From Parcubacteria group bacterium (GTDB lineage Bacteria > Patescibacteriota > JACQLU01), in assembly GCA_016203935.1 (NCBI GenBank), contig JACQLU010000009.1, positions 1 through 36,548 of the forward strand: 36,548 bases of DNA. The letters run 5' to 3'. Below the pieces are notes generated by a model. It was not told the DNA's origin and did not search any database. It saw only the letters and a program-made list of their open reading frames with translations. Made by a program: the position numbers and the translations under genes. This document shows positions 25,528 to 33,951 of this stretch, piece by piece (within the stretch, counting starts at the first letter, position 1; every line of letters starts with the position of its first letter).

Positions 25528-25607
25528 AGATGAACGAGAGAGTTGTATCGTTACCGTCTTTGCACCAAGTCTTCTTTGGTGCTCATCTTTTAGCTTAACG
25601 CTCTACC

Positions 25608-26078
25608 ATGATCATGCGAAAACCACTCTACATCACCCGCGAAGGGCTTATACGGCTTAAGGAGGAACTTCTGGAGCTTAAAACAGTCAAGCGCCAAGAG
25701 ATCATCGAGCGAGTGCAAGAAGCCCGCGCCCATGGCGACCTCAGCGAAAACGCCGAGTATGCGGATGCCAAAGAGCAGCAAGCGTTTCTCGAAGGTCACA
25801 TCTTGGAGCTCGAGGAAGAGATTAGGCAGGCAACCATTATTGAGGACCAAGTACGCAATGGGCATGCGGTCACCATTGGTTCGACCGTACGGGTGCGCAA
25901 TCATCGGGACGAGCGGGAGTTCACGATCGTCGGTCCGTCGGAAGCGAACCCTAGTCAAGGGCGGATCTCCAATGAGTCACCACTCGGCAAGGCATTTTTG
26001 GATCGCATGGTAGGCGATAAAGTAACCGTCGAAGTGCCGAGCGGCAAAGTCGTCTATCAAATTCTCTCGATCAAGTAG
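25608..26078 (+). CDS. greA: transcription elongation factor GreA
   Basis: YITREGLIRLKEELLELKTVKRQEIIERVQEARAHGDLSENAEYADAKEQQAFLEGHILELEEEI...GSTVRVRN. Confidence 0.95.
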   Translation: MIMRKPLYITREGLIRLKEELLELKTVKRQEIIERVQEARAHGDLSENAEYADAKEQQAFLEGHILELEEEIRQATIIEDQVRNGHAVTIGSTVRVRNHRDEREFTIVGPSEANPSQGRISNESPLGKAFLDRMVGDKVTVEVPSGKVVYQILSIK

Positions 26079-26128
26079 GAGCAGCTCTGTTCTTAATTCA
26101 AGATTTCGATAGAGCGATATGTTAAGTG

Positions 26129-26155
26129 AGAGACTCGCGTACCCCGCGGGTCTTT
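26129..26155 (+). terminator. intrinsic terminator-like hairpin downstream of greA
   Basis: GAGACTCGCG-TACC-CCGCGGGTCTTTCTC followed by a T-rich stretch. Confidence 0.6.
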
Positions 26156-26173
26156 CTCTTTTTCTCCCTCTGG

Positions 26174-26191
26174 AAAAGGGGATCCCCTTTT
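26174..26191. other. perfect 18-bp palindrome just upstream of lysS
   Basis: AAAAGGGGATCCCCTTTT, 14 nt before the ATG at 26206. Confidence 0.9.
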
Positions 26192-26205
26192 GCTATAGTC
26201 AGGCT

Positions 26206-27669
26206 ATGGCAATGCTGGATCAACTTCGGCGCGAGCGGCTTCGCAAACTGGACGAGCTTCGTACAGCAGGTCTTGATCCGTACCCTGCGACAACCAACCG
26301 CACCCATACCCTACGCATGGCGAAAGAAGGATTCGATACGCTTAAAGCAACACACGCGAGCCTCACGCTCGCAGGCCAAATCCGCTCGATACGATCCCAC
26401 GGAAGCATCGCGTTCATGGATATCGATGATGGGACGACGACCTTTCAACTACTCCTCACCCTCGATGAACCGAGCGATCTCGCGCGTCTCCTTCCACTTC
26501 TCGACCCCGGTGATTTTGTTACCGCGCGCGGTACCCTTACCACCACCCAGCGTGGCGAGCAAACTCTTGCAGTAACCGAGCTTACGCCGCTCACAAAAAG
26601 CTTACGACCGCTTCCCGCCGAGCATTTTGGCTTGGCAAACCAAGAGGAACGATATCGGCGACGCTACGTTGATCTCAAAGTAAATCCAGGAGTACGGGAA
26701 CGCTTTATACTGCGGGCGCGTTTTATTGATGGAATTCGCGATTTCCTTCGGAGTGAGGGATTCCTCGAAGTCGAGACCCCGGTGTTAGAAGAGATCCCGG
26801 GCGGGGCTGACGCGGAACCGTTTATTACCCGTCATGCCGCGCTCGATATTGACCTCTCACTACGCATCTCACTTGAGCTACACCTGAAACGACTCGTCGT
26901 GGGGGGATTTACGAACGTATTTGAGATCGGAAAGGTATTCCGCAACGAAGGGATGGATCGAGAGCATCTTCAGGAATTCACCATGTTAGAATTCTACTGG
27001 GCATACCATGAATACCAGGAACTTATGGATTTTGTCGAGAGGATGTACTCTACCATTCTTACCGAAACGAGCGGCGGCAGTGAATTTGAGTATGCCGGCA
27101 CACGTTACTCTGTGAAGCCGCCGTGGCCTCGGCTTGATTACATTGAAACACTGAAAAAGTATAGCGGTGTTATGCTCACCCCTGACACGAGTGAAGCAGA
27201 ATTACGGACTGCGCTTGAGAGACGAGGCGAGCCCGGGGTCGACGAGATGGTCGGAAAAGGGAAGCTTATCGACACCCTCTATAAGCGGACGGTTCGTCCC
27301 AATCTTGCAGGGCCCCTTTTTCTCGTGAATCACCCAGTCGAGATCTCGCCGCTCGCCAAGCGGCACCCAGGCGCGCCATCTCTCACCGAGCGTTTTCAGG
27401 TGCTGATTGCCGCCTCGGAGGTGGGGAATGGATTTTCAGAGTTAAACGATCCACTTGATCAGCGGGCACGGTTTGAGGCCCAAGAGCGTCTCCGCGCCCG
27501 CGGCGACCCTGAAGCACAGCGCCTTGACGAAGATTTCTTAGAAGCACTTGAGTATGGCATGCCGCCTACCGCCGGCTTTGGTGTAGGCATCGACCGGCTT
27601 TTTATGTTTTTCACGAATGCCGAATCCATACGCGAGGTGATTCTCTTTCCTACGTTGCGACCCCGTTAA
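26206..27669 (+). CDS. lysS: lysyl-tRNA synthetase (class II)
   Basis: RRRYVDLKVNPGVRERFILRARFIDGIRDFLRSEGFLEVETPVLEEIPGGADAEPFITRHAALDIDLSLRISLELHLKRLVVGGFTNVFEIGKVFRNEGMDREHLQEFTMLEFYWAY...GFGVGIDRLFMFFTNAESIREVILFPTLRPR. Confidence 0.96.
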   Translation: MAMLDQLRRERLRKLDELRTAGLDPYPATTNRTHTLRMAKEGFDTLKATHASLTLAGQIRSIRSHGSIAFMDIDDGTTTFQLLLTLDEPSDLARLLPLLDPGDFVTARGTLTTTQRGEQTLAVTELTPLTKSLRPLPAEHFGLANQEERYRRRYVDLKVNPGVRERFILRARFIDGIRDFLRSEGFLEVETPVLEEIPGGADAEPFITRHAALDIDLSLRISLELHLKRLVVGGFTNVFEIGKVFRNEGMDREHLQEFTMLEFYWAYHEYQELMDFVERMYSTILTETSGGSEFEYAGTRYSVKPPWPRLDYIETLKKYSGVMLTPDTSEAELRTALERRGEPGVDEMVGKGKLIDTLYKRTVRPNLAGPLFLVNHPVEISPLAKRHPGAPSLTERFQVLIAASEVGNGFSELNDPLDQRARFEAQERLRARGDPEAQRLDEDFLEALEYGMPPTAGFGVGIDRLFMFFTNAESIREVILFPTLRPR

Positions 27670-27671
27670 AC

Positions 27672-27700
27672 TCGACATATCGACATGTCGAAATATCGAA
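27672..27700. repeat. TCGANNNN 8-mer array filling the lysS/serS gap
   Basis: TCGACATATCGACATGTCGAAATATCGAA, 3 nt before the ATG. Confidence 0.92.
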
Positions 27701-27703
27701 TCT

Positions 27704-28972
27704 ATGCTTGATATCAAATTTATCCGCGACCACCCCGAGACAGTGAGAGTGGGGTTACGAAAAAGAAATATCACAGCCGATATCGATCGCCTCCTCGAAT
27801 GGGATGCGAAAGCACGTGAGCTTCAGTCGCAACTAGAAAATTTACGCGCCGAGCAAAAAAAGCAAAGCCGTGTCGAACAGAGCGGCAGCGACGAACTTAA
27901 AAAACGTAAGTCCAAAATCCAGGCGCTCGATCGAGCGTATACCGCCGCCGCTCAACACGTTAAGGAACTACTCACACTCCTTCCCAACCTTCCTTTGGAC
28001 GGGGTTACGGTTGGTGAAGATGCTTCGGCGAACCGCACGATCCGCGAAGTCGGCATAAAACCAAGCTTTCCCTTTCAACCGCGGGACTACCTCACCATCG
28101 CCGAGCGACTTGACCTGATTGATATGAAACGGGCCGGCACCGTCGCGGGATCGCGCTTTGGTTATCTTAAGCATGGAGCTGCGTTACTTGAATTTGCGCT
28201 CATAGAGTTCGCGTTCGATCGGCTCACTGCCAAAGGATTTATTCCCGTCGTGCCGCCGGTTCTCATCAAGGAAGAGACGATGCGCGCTATGGGATACATT
28301 GACTCTCAAGAAGACCTCGAGGAACGCTACTACCTTGAGAAAGATAAGCTCTTTTTGGTGGGAACCTCGGAACAATCGATTGGACCAATGCACAGCGGTG
28401 AGGTCTTTCTGGCTTCCGATCTTCCGCGACGCTATGTAGGATTCTCGACGTGCTTTAGACGCGAAGCCGGCTCGTATGGAAAAGATACCCAGGGAATTCT
28501 TCGTGTCCACCAATTCGATAAAGTCGAGATGGTTGTTTTTAGCAAGCCCGAGGAGTCGACCAAAGAGCATGCCTTCATGCTTTCCATAGAAGAAGAGTTC
28601 ATGCAGGCGCTCGGCATTCCCTACCGCGTCGTCGAGCTATGCACGGGCGACCTCTCCCGGCCGTCCGCTGCGACCTACGACATTGAAGCGTGGCTGCCCG
28701 GTCAGAATGGAGGCAAGGGCGAATACCGTGAGACCCATTCCACTTCGAACACCACCGATTTTCAAGCACGGCGACTTAACATACGTTACCGAACCGCTCG
28801 TGGCGAGACGGCGTGTGTCCATATGGGCAATGGAACCGCCTTTGCCATTGGCCGAACCCTTATTGCCCTCATTGAAAACTATCAAACCAAAGAGGGTGAA
28901 ATCGAAATTCCCCACGTACTCCGTAAGTATCTTCCCTTCGCGAAGATTCCCGCACCTACGCAGCATACATGA
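27704..28972 (+). CDS. serS: seryl-tRNA synthetase
   Basis: MLDIKFIRDHPETVRVGLRKRN...VGTSEQSIGPMHSGEVFLASDLPRRYVGFSTCFRREAGSYGKDTQGILRVHQFDKVEMV...RETHSTSNTTDFQARRLNIRYR. Confidence 0.97.
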   Translation: MLDIKFIRDHPETVRVGLRKRNITADIDRLLEWDAKARELQSQLENLRAEQKKQSRVEQSGSDELKKRKSKIQALDRAYTAAAQHVKELLTLLPNLPLDGVTVGEDASANRTIREVGIKPSFPFQPRDYLTIAERLDLIDMKRAGTVAGSRFGYLKHGAALLEFALIEFAFDRLTAKGFIPVVPPVLIKEETMRAMGYIDSQEDLEERYYLEKDKLFLVGTSEQSIGPMHSGEVFLASDLPRRYVGFSTCFRREAGSYGKDTQGILRVHQFDKVEMVVFSKPEESTKEHAFMLSIEEEFMQALGIPYRVVELCTGDLSRPSAATYDIEAWLPGQNGGKGEYRETHSTSNTTDFQARRLNIRYRTARGETACVHMGNGTAFAIGRTLIALIENYQTKEGEIEIPHVLRKYLPFAKIPAPTQHT

Positions 28973-29067
28973 CCCAATCACAAACCCCGTTACTACGGAC
29001 TCACACCGCGACATCTCGCTACCCGATAACAGGGTAAAGGTTGTTTCGCGCTTGCCATCGCCCTGCC

Positions 29068-29916
29068 ATGTTGAGGCAACGTACAAGACAAAAACCGCTT
29101 CACCTTAGGAGGCGCATCGGCACGCCGGACACGAGGACTTCCCCACACGCCCGGCTTCGTATGGTGCGCCACCCTCGCTATCTTAAGGGTCTGGCACTTC
29201 TCCTAACCGTGACCGCAAGCATGGTGCTCTTTGTGGCGCTTCCGTTTTTTCATATCACCACGGTCGAAGTCCATGGTGCGCTCCGCATAACACCAGCGAA
29301 AATCGCCGAGGTGAGCGAGGAGTTACTCCACCCTCACTCCGTAGCGGGACGTCTCTTGGGAAACCACGTCCTTTTTTTCCCCGTAGGGCGCTTGCGCACA
29401 CGACTGGTAGCTACGTTCCCCGAGATAAAAACCGTCGCGCTTGCTCGCGTGCTTCCCAATCACATGGTACTTACGATCGAGGAGCGTACGGCAGTCCTCC
29501 TGTGGCAAAGTCAGGCGCATACGTATGAAGTCGACGCCGAGGGGATTGCTTTCCGTGAATGGGTTGACCCGTATCTTCCGCTCGGTATTCCACTTATTGG
29601 TGACGCAAGTGGGGAAGCGGTCACGGTTGGGACAACCCTGGTCTCAGAAAGGAATCTCGTGCCACTACTCACTATTAATACCCGACTACGAGACGAGCTC
29701 GCGCTTACACCGCTTCGTTATCAGATGCCGGGACGAAGTGGCGACGAGGTACGTGTCCGTGTCGCCGAGGGAATAAACCTCGCCTTTACGTTAGCGGGGG
29801 AGAAAGAACTTGCAAAAACTCTTATCCAACTCAAAGCATTACTAAGCGATGCTCGCTATCACGGTACGCTCTCAACCATCGACCTTCGTATTCCGAGTCG
29901 GGCCTATGTTGAATAG
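29068..29916 (+). CDS. ftsQ: FtsQ/DivIB-like division protein (POTRA)
   Basis: Basic N-terminus, one TM, FHITTVEVHGALRITPAKIAEVSEELL...TFPEIKTVALARVLPNHMVLTIEERTAVLLWQ. Start uncertain (29041/29068/29161). Confidence 0.8.
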   Translation: MLRQRTRQKPLHLRRRIGTPDTRTSPHARLRMVRHPRYLKGLALLLTVTASMVLFVALPFFHITTVEVHGALRITPAKIAEVSEELLHPHSVAGRLLGNHVLFFPVGRLRTRLVATFPEIKTVALARVLPNHMVLTIEERTAVLLWQSQAHTYEVDAEGIAFREWVDPYLPLGIPLIGDASGEAVTVGTTLVSERNLVPLLTINTRLRDELALTPLRYQMPGRSGDEVRVRVAEGINLAFTLAGEKELAKTLIQLKALLSDARYHGTLSTIDLRIPSRAYVE

Positions 29917-30268
29917 TGCTCGGGTGCGACGACCACTTTTTTCTCCTCTGCGCCTTTCGCTTTTGCTCATTACGGTGGCGGTGGCGCTTCTCGGGGCGAG
30001 TATCATACTTCTCGCGTTGGTACCCCCCACTCCGTTTCCGATTCCCCTCCACGCAACTCTCGCGATTGGGGTCGATCAGTCGGGAGAATACGCCAAGCTG
30101 TTCCTGACTCCGCTCACGGGACTCATTATTCTTGTGGTCAACACCCTCCTTGCCTTTACCGTCGGACGTAACGAGCGATGGCTCGCGGTTATACTCCTCG
30201 GACTTACTCTCTTTTATCAATTGCTCGTCTTCGCCGCTGCCGTTACTCTTGTGCGTCTTAACCTCTAA
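29906..30268 (+). CDS. hypothetical multi-TM membrane protein
   Basis: ATG at 29906 overlapping the end of the ftsQ-like gene; about three hydrophobic segments. Confidence 0.65.
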   Translation: MLNSARVRRPLFSPLRLSLLLITVAVALLGASIILLALVPPTPFPIPLHATLAIGVDQSGEYAKLFLTPLTGLIILVVNTLLAFTVGRNERWLAVILLGLTLFYQLLVFAAAVTLVRLNL

Positions 30269-30273
30269 GGGGT

Positions 30274-30804
30274 ATGTATCACTCCCACGCTCGTATATGG
30301 TTTCCGTTGGCGATTGTGTTAGGATTAGGTGTGGTGAGCTTCATGATCATGCTGAACGGCTGGTACCTAGAGCCGACTCCACACGTATCTAGCCGTGAGA
30401 CTACCCGAGTGGTTGTGGGCGGGACTCAAGTAGAAACTGAACTTGCGATAACACCTGAGGAACGAGTACAGGGACTTTCCGGAAGACCCGCACTTCCTCC
30501 CAATCACGGTATGCTCTTTCTTTTTGAAACCCCCGGACGCTATACATTCTGGATGCAGGGCATGCAGTTTGCCATCGATATCATATGGATCTATCGGGGG
30601 CGCGTGGTCTGGATCAAGGAGAATGCGCTACCTCCGATACCGGGAATGCCACCGGAATACTTTACCCCTTCTCACGAAGCGAACGAGGTATTGGAAGTGA
30701 CAGCGGGTTTTGTAGCACACCAGCACATCAAACTTGGCGACACAGTAACCGTTATCGCTCCCAAGGAGAAGTCGCGCGGGTTTGACTATTATCAGCAAAG
30801 TTGA
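30274..30804 (+). CDS. DUF192 family protein with N-terminal TM
   Basis: ELAITPEERVQGLSGRPALPPNHGMLFLFETPGRYTFWMQGMQFAIDIIWIYRGRVVWIKENALP. Confidence 0.92.
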   Translation: MYHSHARIWFPLAIVLGLGVVSFMIMLNGWYLEPTPHVSSRETTRVVVGGTQVETELAITPEERVQGLSGRPALPPNHGMLFLFETPGRYTFWMQGMQFAIDIIWIYRGRVVWIKENALPPIPGMPPEYFTPSHEANEVLEVTAGFVAHQHIKLGDTVTVIAPKEKSRGFDYYQQS

Positions 30805-30840
30805 TAGGGTGTATACTATCTTTGTCAAAATATTCTCTCT

Positions 30841-31158
30841 ATGTTTGCTATCATAAAAACAGGTGGAAAACAGTACGTGGTCAAACCCGGAACTCTTCTT
30901 ACCGTCGACCACTTAACCGGAGAAGTGGGGAGTCAAGTCAACTTTCCCGAGATACTCTTACTGGTGAATGACCGAGAAGAGGTGGAGATCGGGGCGCCGC
31001 TTATTCCCAACGCTCGTGTGGAAGGCATCATCCTTGCTCAAGGCAAAGGGGAGAAACTCGAGGTGCTTACCTACAAGGCAAAAAAACGCTATCGTAAACA
31101 TAAGGGACATCGACAACTCCTCACCCAAGTAAAAATAGAGCGGATCCTTAACCGGTAA
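30841..31158 (+). CDS. rplU: 50S ribosomal protein L21
   Basis: MFAIIKTGGKQYVVKPGTLLTVDHLTGEVGSQVNFPEILL...YKAKKRYRKHKGHRQLLTQVKIERI. Confidence 0.96.
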   Translation: MFAIIKTGGKQYVVKPGTLLTVDHLTGEVGSQVNFPEILLLVNDREEVEIGAPLIPNARVEGIILAQGKGEKLEVLTYKAKKRYRKHKGHRQLLTQVKIERILNR

Positions 31159-31248
31159 CTCGGTTAGTAGAACGAAATCGATTAGCCCATAAGGAGACAA
31201 TCGTAAGTTAATGCTGGTTTCATGTCGGGCGCAAAGGGGGTGACGACT

Positions 31249-31506
31249 ATGCCATCAGAACAACCCATCGGGGTAGTAACCCACTACTACAGCAACATTG
31301 GGGTGGCGGTAGTGGAGCTTGCCGAAGGTGCGCTTTCAGTGGGCGATACCATCCGCATCCAGGGTGGAGAGTCGACCGATTTTACGCAAGCGGTGACCTC
31401 GATGCAACTTGAGCATAAGCCCATTACGTTGGCCAAAGCGCCGCAAACATTTGGGATTAAAGTTGACCAGCACGTACGTCCGGGCTATCGACTTTTTAAA
31501 GTGTGA
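31249..31506 (+). CDS. stand-alone translation-factor (EF-Tu domain 2-like) beta-barrel protein
   Basis: IGVVTHYYSNIGVAVVELAEGALSVGDTIRIQGGESTDFTQAVTSMQLEHKPITLAKAPQTFGIKVDQHVRPGYRLFKV; SD AAAGGGGGTGA before ATG 31249. Confidence 0.75.
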   Translation: MPSEQPIGVVTHYYSNIGVAVVELAEGALSVGDTIRIQGGESTDFTQAVTSMQLEHKPITLAKAPQTFGIKVDQHVRPGYRLFKV

Positions 31507-31521
31507 TAAGAGGAAGCCTCC

Positions 31522-32913
31522 ATGGCCGTGAATGACGTCTCGTCTCCGACAATCCAGAAAGCGCGTGCGCTTTCACTTCCGCCTCAAAATATCGAGGCGG
31601 AGCAATCGGTGTTGGGTGCTATTCTCACCCAGCCCGATGCCATTGTGAAGATTGGGGACACCCTCGTCACCGACGATTTTTATAAACCAAGCCACGCACG
31701 TATTTTTGCCGCCATGCTGGAACTCTTCGAGCGGCGCGAACCGATCGACGTCGTAAGCCTCGCGAACCGCCTCAAGGAAAAAAACGAACTCGAGGCAAGC
31801 GGGGGACAAACGTACCTTGCCGAACTCGCCGCGACCGTCCCTACCGCTCTGCACGTTGCCCACTACGCCGCGATCGTACAGCGTAAGGCAACCCTGCGTC
31901 GTCTCATCGGCGCGGGACAGGAGATTGCCGAGTTGGGTAGTGGCGAACGGGAGGATACGGAAATTTTGCTCGACCATGCCGAGCAGAAACTCTTCGCGGT
32001 GTCGCAGCGCTACCTTAAACGGTACTTTACCGAAATTGGCCCGCTTATTCATGAAGCCTGGGAGCGGGTTGAGGAACTGCATCGCGGCGACGGCAAATTG
32101 CGCGGGATCGCGACGGGGTTCGCCCCGCTCGATAACCTTTTGGGCGGGATGCAGCGGTCGGATCTCGTTATTCTGGCCGCCCGCCCCTCGATGGGAAAAT
32201 CATCACTCGCGCTTGATATCGTCCGCCACGTCGCGCTTAAAGAGAAACTCCCGGTAGGGATCTTTTCGCTGGAAATGTCCCGTGACCAGCTCGTTGACCG
32301 GCTCTTGTGCGCCCAAGCCTCACTCGATCTCTGGAAACTCCGGACCGGGCGCCTTAATGCCCACGGTGACGACAATGATTTTGACCGCTTAAACCACGCG
32401 ATGGCGCTCCTTGCGGACGCGCCAATCTACATTGATGATTCACCAACTCCGACGGTGATGGAGATTCGAACCAAAGCGAGACGTCTCGCGATGGAACAGC
32501 GCGTGGGTCTTTTGGTCATTGATTACCTCCAGCTTTTGTTCGGTTCTCGCTACACCGATAACCGCGTACAGGAGGTTTCCGAAATTTCACGGGCCTTAAA
32601 GGGCCTCGCGCGTGAGCTTAGTATTCCGGTCTTAGCACTCTCCCAACTTTCCCGGGCTGTCGAAACGAGAAGTCCTCAAATCCCCCAACTTTCTGATCTC
32701 AGGGAGAGTGGCTCGATCGAACAGGACGCGGACGTGGTGATGTTTATTTATCGTGAGGAGATGTATCGGCCAGAATCGGATCGTAAACACATCGCCGATA
32801 TCCTCGTCCGAAAACATCGTAACGGACCCACGGGTGATATTGAACTCTACTTTGCCCAAGAACACGCGAGTTTCCGCGCGCTGGAAACACACCGTGGCGA
32901 GACACGTTCGTAA
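31522..32913 (+). CDS. dnaB: replicative DNA helicase
   Basis: LPPQNIEAEQSVLGAIL...ILAARPSMGKSSLALDIVRHVA...LLVIDYLQLLFG...LSQLSRAVETR...LSDLRESGSIEQDADVVMFIYRE. Confidence 0.97.
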   Translation: MAVNDVSSPTIQKARALSLPPQNIEAEQSVLGAILTQPDAIVKIGDTLVTDDFYKPSHARIFAAMLELFERREPIDVVSLANRLKEKNELEASGGQTYLAELAATVPTALHVAHYAAIVQRKATLRRLIGAGQEIAELGSGEREDTEILLDHAEQKLFAVSQRYLKRYFTEIGPLIHEAWERVEELHRGDGKLRGIATGFAPLDNLLGGMQRSDLVILAARPSMGKSSLALDIVRHVALKEKLPVGIFSLEMSRDQLVDRLLCAQASLDLWKLRTGRLNAHGDDNDFDRLNHAMALLADAPIYIDDSPTPTVMEIRTKARRLAMEQRVGLLVIDYLQLLFGSRYTDNRVQEVSEISRALKGLARELSIPVLALSQLSRAVETRSPQIPQLSDLRESGSIEQDADVVMFIYREEMYRPESDRKHIADILVRKHRNGPTGDIELYFAQEHASFRALETHRGETRS

Positions 32914-32915
32914 AC

Positions 32916-32948
32916 TCGATATATCGACATATCGAAATATCGATATCT
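32916..32948. repeat. TCGANNNN 8-mer array in the dnaB/ybaB gap
   Basis: TCGATATATCGACATATCGAAATATCGATATCT. Confidence 0.92.
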
Positions 32949-32956
32949 CACCCTCT

Positions 32957-33271
32957 ATGGCACTCTTTTCTAAACTGAAGCAAATTCAGGAATTACGGAG
33001 TCAAGCAAAGAAACTTCAGGATGCACTGGGCAGTGAAGTTATTTCGGTAACCTCCCGAGACGGTCGCATCAAGCTCACGATCGACGGTAATCAGCACATC
33101 AAAGAACTAGTCATTGATCCCGCCATGCAAGCCAAGCCCGAACTCGCCGAGAACCTTCGCGACACCCTCAATAACGCTCTTCGTGAAGTTCAAAAGAAGA
33201 TTGCCCAGAAGATGCGTGACCTTCAGGCGCGAGGCGAGTGGAAGATGCCTGACCTCACCCAATTAGGATAA
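32957..33271 (+). CDS. YbaB/EbfC family nucleoid-associated protein
   Basis: MALFSKLKQIQELRSQAKKLQDALGSEVISVTSRDGRIKLTIDGNQHIKELVIDP...; adjacent to recR. ATG 32957 preferred over the longer ORF. Confidence 0.88.
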   Translation: MALFSKLKQIQELRSQAKKLQDALGSEVISVTSRDGRIKLTIDGNQHIKELVIDPAMQAKPELAENLRDTLNNALREVQKKIAQKMRDLQARGEWKMPDLTQLG

Positions 33272-33276
33272 CCACC

Positions 33277-33302
33277 TCGAAATTTCGATATGTCGATATA
33301 TC
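33277..33302. repeat. TCGANNNN 8-mer array in the ybaB/recR gap
   Basis: TCGAAATTTCGATATGTCGATATATC. Confidence 0.92.
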
Positions 33303-33309
33303 TTTTGCC

Positions 33310-33951
33310 ATGACGTCAGCCATTCCTTCGAATGTTGAGAGTCTTGTTGCAGAACTACAAAAGCTTCCCGGCATCGGACGGAAGAGTGCGGAGCGTATGA
33401 CCCTCGCGCTCCTTGCCCGGCCCAAGGAAGAAGTCGCAGCGCTTTCGGCAGCACTCACCAAACTCCAAAGTACCATTCGCTATTGTCGCGAATGTTTTGG
33501 GTTAACCGAGGCCGTCCTCTGCGCAATCTGCCGTGACCCCGGGCGCGACCATGCGCTCCTCTGCGTCGTAGAAGATCCGCTCGACCTTATTGCCATAGAG
33601 AAGACCGGCGCATACCGAGGGGTCTATCATGTACTCGGAGGCGTGCTTTCGCCAATCGATGGGGTGGGTCCACACGACCTCAAACTAAAGGAACTCTTGA
33701 GCCGCGTACGAAATCAGAAAAACCACTTCCGCGAGCTTATTCTTGCCACGAACCCTACTCCTGAGGGTGAAACCACGGTAACCTTTATTCGTGAGGAGCT
33801 TAAAGGCGCGACTCTCACCATGACCCGGCTTGCCTATGGACTGCCAGCGGGGGCCGACATTGAATACGCCGACGAGCGAACCCTCACTCAATCGCTGGAA
33901 GGGAGAAGGGTAGTCCGTGAGGCAAAAACCAAACTTCCTTCGCGTAGCTAA
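33310..33951 (+). CDS. recR: recombination protein RecR
   Basis: ELQKLPGIGRKSAERMTLALL; zinc motif CRECFGLTEAVLCAIC; VVEDPLDLIAIEKTGAYRGVYHVLGGVLSPIDGVGP. Confidence 0.96.
   Translation: MTSAIPSNVESLVAELQKLPGIGRKSAERMTLALLARPKEEVAALSAALTKLQSTIRYCRECFGLTEAVLCAICRDPGRDHALLCVVEDPLDLIAIEKTGAYRGVYHVLGGVLSPIDGVGPHDLKLKELLSRVRNQKNHFRELILATNPTPEGETTVTFIREELKGATLTMTRLAYGLPAGADIEYADERTLTQSLEGRRVVREAKTKLPSRS

Noticed and set aside
28637-29086. Antisense ORF over the serS 3' end and the intergenic region (149 aa)
   Set aside because: Opposite strand to a confident serS; no recognisable family and no promoter or SD evident.
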